Shown here piece by piece: positions 27,771 to 37,927 of a stretch of 64,000 nucleotides of DNA (positions are counted from its first letter, which is position 1; each line of letters opens with the position of its first letter). The position numbers and the translations under genes were made by a program. Source of the DNA: Thaumasiovibrio subtropicus (GTDB taxonomy: Bacteria > Pseudomonadota > Gammaproteobacteria > Enterobacterales > Vibrionaceae); assembly GCF_019703835.1 (NCBI RefSeq), contig NZ_AP023054.1:992001-1056000 (forward strand). Direction: 5' to 3'. Below the pieces are notes generated by a model. That model was given only the letters and a program-made list of their open reading frames with translations. It did no database searches and was not told where the DNA came from.

Positions 27771-28456
27771 TGATGGACTTTTCTATTTTCCTCAAAGAGT
27801 GGCCAATTTACTTTGAAGGTTTATATACCACCGTTTGGTTAGTTGCCTTGTCTTTAGTTATTGGGTTGATAGTGGCAGTGCCAATTGCGGTTGCAAGAAA
27901 TAGTGCCTATCGGCTTCTCGCATGGCCAGCTTGGACATTTATCTATTTCTTTCGTGGCACGCCATTGTTGATTCAGCTTTATCTCATTTACTATGGCCTG
28001 AGCCAACTCATTACTGTGCAAGGTACCTTATGGCAAGAGGCTTGGTTTTGTGCACTCGTTGCTTTTGTACTGAATACCGGGGCCTATACCGCTGAGATAG
28101 TCCGCGGTGCGATTAACGGTATTCCTAAAGGTGAAGTAGAAGCGGCGTTGGCTTATGGCATGAGTAAAAGCCAAGCGTTTCGTCGAATTATCTTTCCGAG
28201 TGCGATGCGAAGAGCATTGCCCGCTTACAGCAACGAGGTGATTTTTATGCTTCATGGCTCAGCGGTTGCAGGTATTGTCACCATTGTTGATCTGACGGGG
28301 GCGGCACGCATCGTTAACTCTCGTTACTACGCGCCATTTGAATCATTTTTGATGGCGGGCGCTTTTTATATGGTACTCACGTTTCTGATTTTATGGGGGT
28401 TTAGGACATTAGAGCGCCGTTTTTTAGCGCATATGCGTTCGCTTGAGTCTTCATAA
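27770..28456 (+). CDS. basic amino-acid ABC transporter permease (HisM/ArtM-like)
   Basis: 228 aa, about five membrane helices. The EAA loop is GEVEAALAYGMSKSQAFRRI, and the early segment FIYFFRGTPLLIQLYLIYYG is diagnostic for the HisM/ArtM side. The start could be either of two adjacent ATG codons; the first overlaps the previous stop by one base. Last gene of the operon. Confidence 0.9.
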   Translation: MMDFSIFLKEWPIYFEGLYTTVWLVALSLVIGLIVAVPIAVARNSAYRLLAWPAWTFIYFFRGTPLLIQLYLIYYGLSQLITVQGTLWQEAWFCALVAFVLNTGAYTAEIVRGAINGIPKGEVEAALAYGMSKSQAFRRIIFPSAMRRALPAYSNEVIFMLHGSAVAGIVTIVDLTGAARIVNSRYYAPFESFLMAGAFYMVLTFLILWGFRTLERRFLAHMRSLESS

Positions 28457-28471
28457 AACCGCACTGCATGA

Positions 28472-28496
28472 GGGGCAAGGGGATGCCCCTATTTCT
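28472..28496 (+). terminator. probable intrinsic terminator of the amino-acid ABC operon
   Basis: GGGGCA (28472-28477) / TGCCCC (28484-28489) with a 6-nt loop, followed by TATTTCTCATTT. The T-run is interrupted. Confidence 0.55.
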
Positions 28497-28549
28497 CATT
28501 TCCGTGTATAATCCGCGCCCTTAGTAAATCAAGTCTTGAGGTATTGCCC

Positions 28550-29335
28550 ATGCGAGTCGCCCTGGGGATTGAGTATGACGGCGCAAAGTATTCAGGTTGG
28601 CAGCGCCAGAATCATACTATTGGTGTTCAAAATAAACTTGAAGCAGCATTGTCAAAAATCGCTAATCATCCTGTCGATGTTCAGTGTGCTGGGCGCACGG
28701 ATGCCGGTGTCCATGGTACGGGGCAAGTTGTCCACTTTGACACAGAAACCGCTCGTAAAATGGTGGCATGGCAAATGGGGGCGAATGCGAATTTACCGAA
28801 AGATATTGCCGTGCGTTGGGCAAAAGAAGTCCCGGCTGAATTTCATGCGCGCTTCAGCGCAACCGCACGTAGGTATCGCTACATTATTTACAATCACCAC
28901 CTTCGCCCAGCGATACTTCATACTGGCGTCAGTCACTATCATGGTGAACTCGATGCCGATAAAATGCATGCCGCGGGACAAGCGTTATTAGGTGAAAATG
29001 ACTTTAGTGCTTTTCGTGCAGCCTATTGCCAGTCCCACAGCCCATGCCGCAATATCATGCACCTTAATGTGAGTCGTCAGGGGCGATACGTCATTATCGA
29101 TATTAAGGCAAATGCGTTTGTCCATCATATGGTTCGTAACATTACGGGCAGCTTGATTGTAGTAGGTAAAGGTGAGCAGCCTCCAGAGTGGATAGCATGG
29201 TTGCTTGCTCAAAAAGATAGAAATCTAGCAGGTGCGACAGCAAAAGCCGAAGGTCTTTACTTGGTGGATGTTGATTACCCAGCCGAGTTTGAACTACCAC
29301 GTGCGCCAATTGGTCCCTTATTTTTAGCTGACTAA
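28550..29335 (+). CDS. truA: tRNA pseudouridine(38-40) synthase TruA
   Basis: 261 aa. It converts U38-U40 of many tRNA anticodon stems to pseudouridine. The catalytic Asp is in [18 protein letters not shown], and the N-terminal [17 protein letters not shown] is typical. The ATG at 28550 has GAGG 8 nt upstream; a TTG two codons earlier is unlikely. It heads the truA-accD-folC-dedD-cvpA-purF block, also found in E. coli, but without dedA between truA and accD. Confidence 0.97.
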   Translation: MRVALGIEYDGAKYSGWQRQNHTIGVQNKLEAALSKIANHPVDVQCAGRTDAGVHGTGQVVHFDTETARKMVAWQMGANANLPKDIAVRWAKEVPAEFHARFSATARRYRYIIYNHHLRPAILHTGVSHYHGELDADKMHAAGQALLGENDFSAFRAAYCQSHSPCRNIMHLNVSRQGRYVIIDIKANAFVHHMVRNITGSLIVVGKGEQPPEWIAWLLAQKDRNLAGATAKAEGLYLVDVDYPAEFELPRAPIGPLFLAD

Positions 29336-29652
29336 GGCACGATATCGAAGCCGCTCAATATAGAGTGGCTTTTTTGTTAATTTCGCCAAAAATCACGGGA
29401 AATGTGGCAATTAGGACTGCAACGTGAGTGCTATGTCGTTCATTGTCGGTCTTTCTGCTTGGGCTTGCAGTTTTGTTGAAACTGCTAGACAGTTTCGGCC
29501 GAAATTTAAACATCATCACGACTTAAATAGGTACAACCAGTTTTTTGTCCACAGTTTTGCCACTTTGTGCTTTAATCCGTGGTTGTGAAATTAACTAATA
29601 TTGTGTACCTGCTGCGCTAAATGAGCAGGTAAATGTTGAGATAAGGTCGTCC
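29336..29652. other. intergenic region between truA and accD
   Basis: 317 bp. It holds the truA terminator and, at 29467-29485, a 7-bp hairpin (GCAGTTT / AAACTGC) inside what is probably the accD leader. A 50-codon frame from 29433 lacks a good ribosome site and is not supported as a gene. Confidence 0.55.
29350..29375 (+). terminator. intrinsic terminator of truA
   Basis: GCCGCTC (29350-29356) / GAGTGGC (29363-29369), one G-T pair, followed by six T. Confidence 0.8.
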
Positions 29653-30582
29653 ATGAGCTGGCTTGAAAAGATTAAGAGTAATATTGGGTCTTCGCGTAAG
29701 GCATCAATTCCAGAGGGAGTATGGACCAAGTGTTCATCATGTGATCAAGTCCTCTATCATGCCGAGTTAGAGCGAAACCTAGAAGTGTGCCCTAAGTGTG
29801 ATCATCACATGCGAATGAAAGCTCGCCGCCGCTTAGAAACATTTTTAGATAAAGAGAATCAAGTAGAATTAGGCGCAGATTTAGAGCCTAAAGATCTACT
29901 GAAATTCCGTGATTCGAAAAAATACAAAGATCGCCTCGCGACTGCGCAGAAGAACAGTGAAGAGAAAGATGCACTAGTTGTTATGCAGGGTACCTTGCTG
30001 GGTCAGCCTATCGTTGCTTGTGCCTTTGAGTTCCAGTTTATGGGTGGCTCAATGGGATCAGTGGTGGGAGCACGTTTCGTTAAAGCGGTTGAAGCTGCGA
30101 TTGAAAACAAGTGCGGCTTTGTCTGTTTTTCTGCAAGTGGTGGTGCGCGCATGCAAGAGGCGTTAATGTCTTTGATGCAGATGGCGAAGACCAGCGCGGC
30201 TCTTGAACGTTTATCACAAGAAGGCCTACCTTACATCTCTGTGTTGACGGACCCAACCATGGGTGGTGTCTCTGCGAGTTTTGCGATGCTAGGTGATGTG
30301 AATATTGGCGAGCCCAAAGCACTAATCGGCTTTGCTGGTCAGCGTGTTATCGAGCAGACTGTACGCGAGCAACTACCAGAAGGTTTTCAACGCAGTGAAT
30401 TCTTATTAGAGCACGGTGCGATTGACATGATTGTTGACCGTCGTGAGATGCGCCAGCGCATCGGCGGCTTGATGGCGAAGTTTACTAATGTACCGTCGCC
30501 ATTAGTTGTCTCGGTTGAAAAACCAACTGATGTGGAAACGGTAGAAGGTGAGTTGGTTGACGAAGACGAAAACCAACAGTAA
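29653..30582 (+). CDS. accD: acetyl-CoA carboxylase carboxyltransferase subunit beta
   Basis: 309 aa. With AccA it forms the carboxyltransferase that makes malonyl-CoA for fatty-acid synthesis. The N-terminal zinc ribbon is made by two CxxC pairs (CSSC near 27, CPKC near 46), followed by the crotonase-like core with [12 protein letters not shown] and [11 protein letters not shown]. Length fits the family (about 300). The acidic C-terminal tail ([13 protein letters not shown]) is seen in related proteins. Its stop abuts the possible GTG of folC. Confidence 0.97.
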   Translation: MSWLEKIKSNIGSSRKASIPEGVWTKCSSCDQVLYHAELERNLEVCPKCDHHMRMKARRRLETFLDKENQVELGADLEPKDLLKFRDSKKYKDRLATAQKNSEEKDALVVMQGTLLGQPIVACAFEFQFMGGSMGSVVGARFVKAVEAAIENKCGFVCFSASGGARMQEALMSLMQMAKTSAALERLSQEGLPYISVLTDPTMGGVSASFAMLGDVNIGEPKALIGFAGQRVIEQTVREQLPEGFQRSEFLLEHGAIDMIVDRREMRQRIGGLMAKFTNVPSPLVVSVEKPTDVETVEGELVDEDENQQ

Positions 30583-30654
30583 GTGACTTCGTTGTTGCAA
30601 GGAAAGTCTGATATAGTTAAGCCCTTGCAATATCAACCGAGTGACACTGACTTC

Positions 30655-31905
30655 ATGGCAGATAATGTTGTCCCGCAAGCCACGTCGCCTTTGGCCACGT
30701 GGCTTACTTATTTAGAAAATTTACACACGAGTGCGATTGACCTTGGACTTGATCGTGTTCAAGCGGTCGCCGAGCGCGCTTCCTTAACAAAACCCAGCCC
30801 TTTTGTGATTACCGTTGCCGGTACAAACGGCAAAGGCTCTACCTGCGCGCTGTTGGAGTCTATCTTACTCACCGCAGGCTATTCTGTTGGCGTGTACAGC
30901 TCACCTCACCTAATCCGATATGCCGAGCGCGTGCGTATTAATGGTGAAGAGCTTCCCGAGGCAGAGCACAGTGAAGCGTTTGCTGAGATTGAATTTCAAC
31001 GTGGTGAAACCAGTTTAAGCTTTTTTGAGTTCGGCACGTTAGCGGCATTGGCGTTGTTTAAAAAGCATCAGCCTGACGTGGTGTTACTGGAAGTGGGATT
31101 GGGTGGACGGTTAGACGCGACCAATGTCGTTGACCACGATATTTCAGTGATTACCAGCCTAGCCGTGGATCACGTTGATTGGTTGGGCGATGACATCAAT
31201 GTGATTGGCTTCGAGAAAGCAGGTATTTTCCGTGCCAACAAGCCTGCAATTTGCGGACAACCTTTGCCACCAGCAACTGTCGCAGCCCATGCCGACGATA
31301 TCGGTGCTAACTTGTATCAAGTTGGCTACCAGTTTGAGTATCAGCAGCAGGGGGATGTGTGGCATTGGCGCAGTGGCGCGTTTGACCTCAATAACCTCCC
31401 TGTCCCTGATTTGCCGTTAGCCAACGCTGCTACGTCAATTATGGTGCTAGGCGTGAGTCCTTTCGATATTTCAGATCAACACATCGTTGAGGGATTGAAG
31501 AATGCGCAATTGGCTGGTCGTATGCAGGTCATTGCCCAATCACCTTACACCGTGCTCGATGTCGCGCATAATCCACATTCGGCCAATTATCTGGCAAGTT
31601 CTCTCAAGCGCAAGCAGGGTAAAGGCAAAGTACATGCTGTTGTCGCCATGCTTCACGATAAAGACATTGAAGCGACACTGGCAGAGATGACGGATGTGGT
31701 TGATTATTGGTATGCCGCTTCATTGGAAGGCCCGCGGGCAGCATCTGCCGAGGAGCTGCTATCACATCTGCCGCAACAGGCCTCTTCTCATCCTTCACCG
31801 GTATTGGCCTATCACGCGGCTGTTTCTGCGGCGAACGAGAACGATATCGTGCTGGTGTTTGGATCGTTTTACACTGTTGGACAGATCATCGACGAACTAG
31901 GTTAG
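30655..31905 (+). CDS. folC: bifunctional dihydrofolate synthase/folylpolyglutamate synthase
   Basis: 416 aa from ATG 30655. It adds glutamate to dihydropteroate and to folates. The P-loop GTNGKGSTCALLESIL and the YSSPHLIRYAERVRING segment mark the Mur-ligase-like N-domain. The C-domain has FDVAHNPH-type LDVAHNPHSANY. The frame is open from a GTG at 30583, right after accD. I prefer the internal ATG because E. coli FolC starts about ten residues before the same conserved SPLATWLTYLENLH. Neither start has a strong ribosome site, so this remains uncertain. Confidence 0.95.
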   Translation: MADNVVPQATSPLATWLTYLENLHTSAIDLGLDRVQAVAERASLTKPSPFVITVAGTNGKGSTCALLESILLTAGYSVGVYSSPHLIRYAERVRINGEELPEAEHSEAFAEIEFQRGETSLSFFEFGTLAALALFKKHQPDVVLLEVGLGGRLDATNVVDHDISVITSLAVDHVDWLGDDINVIGFEKAGIFRANKPAICGQPLPPATVAAHADDIGANLYQVGYQFEYQQQGDVWHWRSGAFDLNNLPVPDLPLANAATSIMVLGVSPFDISDQHIVEGLKNAQLAGRMQVIAQSPYTVLDVAHNPHSANYLASSLKRKQGKGKVHAVVAMLHDKDIEATLAEMTDVVDYWYAASLEGPRAASAEELLSHLPQQASSHPSPVLAYHAAVSAANENDIVLVFGSFYTVGQIIDELG

Positions 31906-31913
31906 GAGACGCT

Positions 31914-32516
31914 GTGGCCAGTAAATTTCAAAGCCGACTGGTTGGTACCATCATTCTTGTTGCGATTGGGATCATTTTTCTACCTGATCTCTTTGACGGA
32001 CAGAAAGCGCATTACCAAGAGGAGTTTGCAAGTATTCCGCTTCAGCCTGAGTATGAAGCGGTTTATGTTGAGCAAGATGTGCTTCCACCAGACGTCATGC
32101 CTGTTGAACCTGAACCCGTCATGGAGCAGTTTGAAATTGTCGATGCACAACCCGCGAAGCCTGTAAGCTCAAGCGGGGAAGAAGACCTTGTTATCGATGA
32201 TGTACAGGCACTGCCAATCGAGACTTTGGCGACGGTTGAAGTCGCGCCCGAGAAGCCTCAATTGGCAGACACCAGCTGGGCCGTTCAACTGGGTGTGTTT
32301 CGCAATTACAACAATGCGAGCAGCTTAGTGGAGCAATTGAAAGGCGCTGGCTATCAAGCGCATGTGTTACCGAAGCAACCTGTCGAAGGCGAGTTGGCGC
32401 GTGTCTTAGTCGGCCCTGACCTCTCCAAGCAAAAGCTTGAGGGGCAACTGGATGCACTGCAAGAAATAACGGGATTAAGAGGCCGTTTGGTTAGATTTAA
32501 TCCACTCAACCCATAG
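31914..32516 (+). CDS. dedD: DedD-like SPOR-domain membrane protein
   Basis: 200 aa. It has a short cytoplasmic N-terminus and one membrane helix (about 10-24, LVGTIILVAIGIIFLPDLF). A Pro/Glu-rich periplasmic linker follows, then a C-terminal SPOR domain (about 120-195, WAVQLGVFRNYNNASSLVEQ) that binds denuded septal peptidoglycan. The start is GTG with AGGAG upstream and lies 8 bp after folC; a much longer open frame runs back into folC but is not the gene. It probably acts in cell division, as in E. coli. Confidence 0.93.
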   Translation: MASKFQSRLVGTIILVAIGIIFLPDLFDGQKAHYQEEFASIPLQPEYEAVYVEQDVLPPDVMPVEPEPVMEQFEIVDAQPAKPVSSSGEEDLVIDDVQALPIETLATVEVAPEKPQLADTSWAVQLGVFRNYNNASSLVEQLKGAGYQAHVLPKQPVEGELARVLVGPDLSKQKLEGQLDALQEITGLRGRLVRFNPLNP

Positions 32517-32551
32517 GAAAACGTTTGCGTCGTGTTTTTTTCTGATAGAAT
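32515..32551 (+). promoter_or_regulatory. cvpA-purF promoter with PurR-like operator
   Basis: AGGAAAACGTTTGCGT (32515-32530) matches the PurR consensus at 14 of 16 positions and overlaps the dedD stop. A -35-like TTTGCG (32524-32529) and a -10-like TAGAAT (32546-32551) are 16 bp apart, so the operator covers the -35. In E. coli the same operon is PurR-repressed. Confidence 0.75.
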
Positions 32552-32580
32552 ACGCGCCAACTTGGTAGTGATAACAAGAT

Positions 32581-33069
32581 ATGCTTTGGATTGATTACGT
32601 CATTATAGGGATCATTGGCTTTTCCGCCTTGGTGAGTTTGGTGCGTGGATTTGTCAAAGAGGCGCTGTCTTTGGTGATTTGGTTTGGGGCATTTTTTGTT
32701 GCCAGCAACTTTTATCTCCAGCTTGCCGCTTACTTCACTAACATCAGTGATGAAATGGTACGAAATGGCGCAGCTATTGCAGCTTTGTTTATCGCCACTT
32801 TAATAGTCGGTGCAGTCGTTAACTATGTGATTGGTCAGTTAGTACAAAAAACGGGCTTGTCAGGTACAGATCGTGTGCTAGGCATCGTGTTCGGTGGATT
32901 GCGGGGCATCTTAATCGTTGCCGCGTTGCTGTTTGCCACTGACGCGTTTACGACCCTCTCCAGCAGTGATTGGTGGGCAGAGTCGCAGCTTATTCCACGG
33001 TTTGGTGTAGTCATCGAATGGTTCTTCTCTTACCTAAAAGAGACATCCAGCTTTTTACCCGGCGCGTAA
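32581..33069 (+). CDS. cvpA: colicin V production-family membrane protein CvpA
   Basis: 162 aa, four hydrophobic helices. The N-terminus [20 protein letters not shown] and [14 protein letters not shown] are typical of CvpA. Family knowledge: needed for colicin V export and for bile or envelope stress tolerance; the molecular action is unclear. It lies 36 bp before purF in the classical cvpA-purF operon. Confidence 0.95.
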   Translation: MLWIDYVIIGIIGFSALVSLVRGFVKEALSLVIWFGAFFVASNFYLQLAAYFTNISDEMVRNGAAIAALFIATLIVGAVVNYVIGQLVQKTGLSGTDRVLGIVFGGLRGILIVAALLFATDAFTTLSSSDWWAESQLIPRFGVVIEWFFSYLKETSSFLPGA

Positions 33070-33105
33070 TCGCGCCGTTTTAATACGAGACGAGGACTTA
33101 AGGGC

Positions 33106-34626
33106 ATGTGTGGTATTGTCGGAATCGTAGGGTCATCCCTGGTAAATCAGTCTATTTATGATGCGCTAACCGTATTGCAGCATCGCGGCCAAGATGCCGC
33201 GGGTATTGTTACCATAGATAGCAATCGTTTTCGTCTGCGTAAAGCAAACGGTCTAGTAAAGGATGTGTTTGAAGCTAAGCATATGCAACGCCTTCAAGGC
33301 ACTGTGGGTATTGGTCACGTACGTTATCCAACCGCGGGTAGCTCAAGTGCATCAGAAGCTCAGCCTTTCTATGTTAACTCACCTTATGGTATTGCGCTTG
33401 CACACAACGGCAACCTGACGAATGCTGCTGAGATTCGTGAGACCTTGTTTGAAAAAGCGCGTCGCCACGTGAACACAACGTCTGATTCAGAAGTACTCTT
33501 GAATGTTCTGGCTTATGAACTAGAGCAAGCGAGTAACTCGCCATTGACGGCAGAAGATATCTTTACCGCTGTTCGTGAAGTACATAAAACCGTGCGTGGC
33601 GCATATGCTGTTGTGGCGATGGTGATTGGCCATGGCCTGTTGGCGTTCCGTGATTCACATGGTATCCGTCCGCTTTGTCTTGGCAAGCGTGAGATGGAAG
33701 ACGGTAAAACGGAATACATGGTGGCATCAGAGTCTGTCGCGCTTGATGCGGTTGGGTTTGATTTTGTTCGTGATGTTGCACCTGGCGAAGCCGTTTATAT
33801 CAGCTTTGATGGTGAACTACATACCGCGCAATGTGCAGAATCGCCATCACTGAATCCTTGTATTTTCGAGTTTGTTTACTTCGCCCGTCCTGATTCATTC
33901 ATCGATAAGATTTCAGTGTACAGTGCTCGCGTTCACATGGGTAAGAAGCTTGGTGCGAAAATCAAGCGTCAATGGGATGACTTGGATATCGATGTGGTTA
34001 TTCCTATTCCTGAAACGTCGTGTGATATTGCGCTAGAAATTGCCCAAGAGTTGGATAAACCTTATCGTCAAGGTTTTGTCAAAAACCGCTATGTAGGCCG
34101 TACCTTTATCATGCCGGGTCAGCAGTTACGTCGCAAATCAGTGCGCCGCAAGCTAAATGCTATTCGCTCGGAATTTAAAGGCAAGAATGTGCTGCTTGTT
34201 GATGACTCGATTGTACGCGGTACAACGTCTGAGCAGATTATCGAAATGGCACGTGAAGCTGGTGCAAATAAAGTGTATATGGCATCGGCGGCACCAGAAA
34301 TTCGATTCCCGAATGTGTACGGCATCGATATGCCAAGTGCTAACGAGCTGATTGCACATGGTCGTGAAGTGGAAGAGATCAGTGAAATCATTGGTGCTGA
34401 TGGTTTGATTTTCCAAGATCTAGATGACCTTGTCGCTGCAGTGCAATTGGGTAACACAGATATCGAGCGCTTTGAAACCGCTGTCTTCAACGGTGAATAT
34501 GTGACTAACGATATTGACCAAGCTTACTTAGACTACCTAGACTCGCTCCGTAATGATGACTCAAAGACCATGCAAGAGATTAAGCAAGATCTTGCCAATC
34601 TAGAGCTGCATAACGAAGGGGCTTAA
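33106..34626 (+). CDS. purF: amidophosphoribosyltransferase
   Basis: 506 aa. First committed step of purine synthesis, moving glutamine ammonia onto PRPP. The catalytic nucleophile is Cys2 (MCGIVGIVG, no propeptide). The Ntn glutaminase domain spans about 1-230. The phosphoribosyltransferase PRPP loop is [17 protein letters not shown] near 365. Length equals the E. coli enzyme (505) within one residue. Control by PurR is expected from the upstream operator. Confidence 0.98.
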   Translation: MCGIVGIVGSSLVNQSIYDALTVLQHRGQDAAGIVTIDSNRFRLRKANGLVKDVFEAKHMQRLQGTVGIGHVRYPTAGSSSASEAQPFYVNSPYGIALAHNGNLTNAAEIRETLFEKARRHVNTTSDSEVLLNVLAYELEQASNSPLTAEDIFTAVREVHKTVRGAYAVVAMVIGHGLLAFRDSHGIRPLCLGKREMEDGKTEYMVASESVALDAVGFDFVRDVAPGEAVYISFDGELHTAQCAESPSLNPCIFEFVYFARPDSFIDKISVYSARVHMGKKLGAKIKRQWDDLDIDVVIPIPETSCDIALEIAQELDKPYRQGFVKNRYVGRTFIMPGQQLRRKSVRRKLNAIRSEFKGKNVLLVDDSIVRGTTSEQIIEMAREAGANKVYMASAAPEIRFPNVYGIDMPSANELIAHGREVEEISEIIGADGLIFQDLDDLVAAVQLGNTDIERFETAVFNGEYVTNDIDQAYLDYLDSLRNDDSKTMQEIKQDLANLELHNEGA

Positions 34627-34648
34627 CCGCGTCTATCGTATCGGATTG

Positions 34649-34681
34649 AAAAAGAGTGGCGTAAATCGCCACTCTTTTTTT
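34649..34681. terminator. bidirectional intrinsic terminator between purF and the Yip1 gene
   Basis: AAAAAGAGTGGCG (34649-34661) / CGCCACTCTTTTTTT (34667-34681) around a 5-nt loop. It serves both convergent genes. Confidence 0.92.
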
Positions 34682-34698
34682 GTGTCTGCTATTTCGGC

Positions 34699-35298
34699 TC
34701 AGCTTACAAATTGCGGCCCAAAGCCAAAATTCCACAAGATAACTGAACTGGCCATGATAGTGACGAGCAACACCAAGCCACAAGTCACCACTGAGCTTGC
34801 GTAGATAAACCCTCTGTCTTCTGGGATGTGCATCAGAATCGGAACACCGGTGTAGAGCAGGTATACTGAGAAACTTAACCCGACCAAGCCTACCATCATT
34901 AAAAACCAAATATGAGGATAGAAAGCGCCCAGTGCCGACATGAAGAGAGGGGTTGCTGTATACACCGCTACTTCGAAGCATTGCGTGTACTCTGGCTCAG
35001 AGCCGAAGGTACGACTCATCCAATACGTTAAGTAACCCAATGCAAAAACACCGCTCACTAGGGCAATGTACATGCCGATGGCCATGAAGATCGCGCTGCC
35101 AGCCGTGAGGAAAATAGGGTCGCCTACACCAATCTGCCAGCCAATGAATACACTGGAAATGTAAGCGCAAACAGGGGGGAGAATAGCAACAATTAACAGG
35201 TGACTGAGGCTAGCACCGATACCTTCGTGTTTTTCATCTATGGTGTGCCATTCTTGTTTGGGGTGCGTGTATAGCCCGACTAAGTGATCTAGTAACAT
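34699..35298 (-). CDS. Yip1 family membrane protein
   Basis: 199 aa, five membrane helices. The N-terminus MLLDHLVGLYTHPKQEWHTI and the repeating helical pattern are typical of the bacterial Yip1/YIPF-like family (PF04893). It is common in Vibrio and Shewanella next to purF or other housekeeping genes. No enzymatic motif. Role unknown. Confidence 0.82.
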   Translation of the reverse strand: MLLDHLVGLYTHPKQEWHTIDEKHEGIGASLSHLLIVAILPPVCAYISSVFIGWQIGVGDPIFLTAGSAIFMAIGMYIALVSGVFALGYLTYWMSRTFGSEPEYTQCFEVAVYTATPLFMSALGAFYPHIWFLMMVGLVGLSFSVYLLYTGVPILMHIPEDRGFIYASSVVTCGLVLLVTIMASSVILWNFGFGPQFVS

Positions 35299-35501
35299 AA
35301 CGTGCTCCGTGTATTTAAACTAACCAGTGTGTTCAAACATCAGTGTTGTACGAATTATTTTGAAGTAGGTATCACTGAGTTCGTCGTCTCACTGGCAACA
35401 TGCTTTTTAGTCACTATGTCGTCGGATAGAGGCGGCGAGTGTTAACACATTTATAACATTTAGTCCGGATATCTAGGGCTGGCAAGCTTTGAGGAGCAAA
35501 G

Positions 35502-35524
35502 AAAAAGGAGCATTTAGCTCCTTT
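35502..35524 (-). terminator. intrinsic terminator of the LysR gene
   Basis: AAAGGAGC / GCTCCTTT with a 5-nt loop (35504-35524). The minus-strand tail TTTTTC follows, just after the stop at 35534. Confidence 0.8.
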
Positions 35525-35533
35525 ATGACTGCC

Positions 35534-36412
35534 TTAGTGCGAGAATTTGAAATAGTCACTCGCGAACTCAATGAAAAGCCGTAACTTTTCAGGTTGGTGA
35601 TCCCTATGGTTGTACATGAGATAAATGTCGCGTGGGTTAGCGGACCAGTCGTTGAGAATACGAACTATCTGGCCATTATCGATGTACTTTTGCAACATAG
35701 GTTGAGGCATCAAAGTGATGCCGAGTCCATCGCAGCAGGCCTCGCGCACCACATTGAGCTGCGTCGCTTCAAATCGGCCACGATCACTGATGGTAACGCT
35801 TTCCCCATCATTATTGGTTAAGCGCCAGCGCAATAAAGGCTGGCCTTTCAATAGGGAATGCGCATGCAGATCATTTGCATGGGTCGGCTCTGGGTTATTT
35901 CTTAAGTAATCAGGGCTGGCGACTAAGATGTCTTCGACGGAACTGATTTTTCGTGCAATAAGGCTGGAGTCGCGCTGTGGACCCACACGGAATATCAGAT
36001 CCCAGTCGGTTGGGTCGAGTTGGTCTGAATGGCTAATTGACAGCTCAATATTGATAGAGGGATGTTCGGCCATAAACGCATTGAGCATTGGCTGCAATAC
36101 CGTTTTGGTGAGGTTAAAAGGCCCCGCAATTCGAAGCTTGCCAGAAGCACCGCGCACTTCTTCACTAATATGCTCTGCGTTATTAACCAGTTGCTGCAGA
36201 AGTGGTCCGCACTCTTCGTAGAACTTTTTGCCCCCTTCTGTGAGAGAAAGCTTACGCGCATGTCGGTTCAACACGCGAATGTTTAACGACTCTTCTAGCG
36301 CTTGAATACGGCGTGTCAATGTCGCAACTGGAATCTGCGTCTTCCTTGAAGCTGCGGTAAAACTGCCGTTCTCGACGACGAGTCGAAAAATGTTTAAATC
36401 ATCCAGTTTCAT
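35534..36412 (-). CDS. LysR-family transcriptional regulator
   Basis: 292 aa. The N-terminal winged HTH (about 1-60) has the LysR pattern FRLVVENGSFTAASRKTQIP and the ALEESLNIRVLNRHARKLSL linker. The C-terminal effector-binding domain (about 88-290) resembles the AaeR/DsdC-like group with SIEL-type strand pairs. I chose the ATG at 36412; the frame has an earlier TTG, but no ribosome site is strong for either. The gene lies in isolation, with no obvious divergent target. Ligand unknown. Confidence 0.88.
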   Translation of the reverse strand: MKLDDLNIFRLVVENGSFTAASRKTQIPVATLTRRIQALEESLNIRVLNRHARKLSLTEGGKKFYEECGPLLQQLVNNAEHISEEVRGASGKLRIAGPFNLTKTVLQPMLNAFMAEHPSINIELSISHSDQLDPTDWDLIFRVGPQRDSSLIARKISSVEDILVASPDYLRNNPEPTHANDLHAHSLLKGQPLLRWRLTNNDGESVTISDRGRFEATQLNVVREACCDGLGITLMPQPMLQKYIDNGQIVRILNDWSANPRDIYLMYNHRDHQPEKLRLFIEFASDYFKFSH

Positions 36413-36658
36413 AATGCACAAGTGTTATTTAGGTAAACTACGATTGTATCTCAGTAAAAGTAAACGAGAACTGTTTTTTTCGCTCTTCTTGTCAATTACT
36501 CAATCATGAAGTGAGTCAATTCGGTAACATATTGACCCAAATCAATAAATATACCCCCCCTTAAAATGTGACTTGGGCTGAGGAGTTCTGCTGAAAACGA
36601 GACAGATAGTGGGGTAGCGACTACGCTTTAGACACGTTTTCATAGTTATGGCGGTGGT

Positions 36659-37798
36659 ATGCGGCAATCTCTCAATGGTCAGTTTTCCTACGATGAGCAG
36701 CCAAGTTTTAGGGCCGCTAATGCGTCGGAATTAAGTAAGGAAGAGAAGGTGCTCGACGGCAAAGAGGTGCTGATTGTTGAGGACGATCCTATTTTTCGCA
36801 ATATGATTGTTCAGTACCTAAAGACGGAAGGTTGTCAAATTAGCGAGGCTGAAAATGGCCTCGAAGGTCTTCGTGCACTCCGTAATTCGATTCCTGATCT
36901 CTTGCTTTGCGATCTCTCTATGCCGGTGATGAATGGTATGGAGTTTGTGGAAGAAGTCAGTGTTCAATATCCCATGCTACCTGTGGTTGTCTTGTCTGGC
37001 ACGGAAAAAATGTCGGATGTCGCAACTGCGTTAAGGTTGGGCGTCAAAGACTTTTTGATCAAGCCGCTGAGCGATATCCGCTCGTTGGGAACAGCGTTAA
37101 GTTCTGTGCTGTCTACGGCCGATGATGCCATCAGCCATCAACATGATTTCTCTCACCATTGGTTTGACGTAAATGGCATGCAGGCTCAAAACGATGAGTT
37201 GGAACGTCATCTAAATGAGCTTCAAGAAAACCCGGTAGCCGCAAGAGACTTATTAGTCGGGCTGATGCCAAATACCCATTCCAAACAAGGCGACTGGGAA
37301 CTCAGATATCAAGTGTTGCAATCAGCAGAAGTCTCACCAGTATTGCTAGATTATACTTGGTTAATGGATGGCAGGCTGGCGTTTTATTTAATTGATTCCG
37401 ATTCGGCTAAGGACGCAGGTACGGCAACAACGCTGTTAATTCGCGCCTTTTTTAATGACTATTTACGGACTCAGTTGCCCCAGCAGCATGATATTACTGA
37501 GTTAGTCAAAGTGCTTGAAAATGGCATTATGCACTCAGGGTATGCAACGCCGGTAAAAGGTATTTTTGGTATTTTTAATGCGTGCGATTGCTCATTGCAG
37601 ATAGTGCCAACAGGCATAGGTGCAAATCTTATTACTGCAGAAGGCACGCGACCCGTAGCGGCGATGAATTGGCTAGGAAAATCAGCCCAAAAGAACCCGG
37701 TATTACGCACGTTCTTGCCGGATTCTGGTGCACGACTATCACTTTCAGAGCTAGGCTCTGCAACTTTCAGTATTACGATAGGTCGAACTAACCGTTAG
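36659..37798 (+). CDS. rssB: RssB-like response regulator (RpoS proteolysis adaptor)
   Basis: 379 aa. The receiver domain (about 36-155) has acidic EDD at 41-43, phospho-Asp D85 in LLLCDLSMPVMNGMEF and K135. The C-terminal half is a PP2C-like pseudophosphatase of the RssB type, with LLVGLMPNTHS, the RVNYRQL-like DWELRYQVL and TTLLIRAFFNDYLRTQLPQQ. E. coli RssB hands RpoS to ClpXP. An N-terminal extension of about 34 residues is extra compared with E. coli. It lies just upstream of rfaH-galU, and rssB-galU adjacency is also seen in E. coli. clpP and clpX are encoded 6 kb away. Confidence 0.8.
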   Translation: MRQSLNGQFSYDEQPSFRAANASELSKEEKVLDGKEVLIVEDDPIFRNMIVQYLKTEGCQISEAENGLEGLRALRNSIPDLLLCDLSMPVMNGMEFVEEVSVQYPMLPVVVLSGTEKMSDVATALRLGVKDFLIKPLSDIRSLGTALSSVLSTADDAISHQHDFSHHWFDVNGMQAQNDELERHLNELQENPVAARDLLVGLMPNTHSKQGDWELRYQVLQSAEVSPVLLDYTWLMDGRLAFYLIDSDSAKDAGTATTLLIRAFFNDYLRTQLPQQHDITELVKVLENGIMHSGYATPVKGIFGIFNACDCSLQIVPTGIGANLITAEGTRPVAAMNWLGKSAQKNPVLRTFLPDSGARLSLSELGSATFSITIGRTNR

Positions 37799-37819
37799 AG
37801 ACCGATTAAAAACTGTGAT

Positions 37820-37853
37820 GCGAAGGTCGATTTTTCGGCACTTCGCTTTTTTT
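37820..37853 (+). terminator. intrinsic terminator of rssB
   Basis: GCGAAG (37820-37825) / CTTCGC (37841-37846), loop of 15 nt with a few internal pairs, then seven T. Confidence 0.7.
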
Positions 37854-37867
37854 CTTGGTTCTCTTTC

Positions 37868-37895
37868 TTGCTCTCATATAGCGGGAGCTTATAAT
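37868..37895 (+). promoter_or_regulatory. candidate promoter of rfaH
   Basis: TTGCTC (37868-37873), 16-bp spacer, TATAAT (37890-37895), 33 bp before the rfaH start. The -35 is weak; the -10 is perfect. Confidence 0.55.
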
Positions 37896-37927
37896 CGGTT
37901 CGTTAGGCTAGAGAAAATGGTTAAAAA

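Noticed and set aside
29433-29585. 50-codon frame before accD
   Set aside because: No proper ribosome site and it spans a hairpin of the leader; no sign of being coding.
31707-31913. Longer dedD frame running back through folC
   Set aside because: It overlaps folC in another frame; the GTG at 31914 has AGGAG and gives the normal DedD start.
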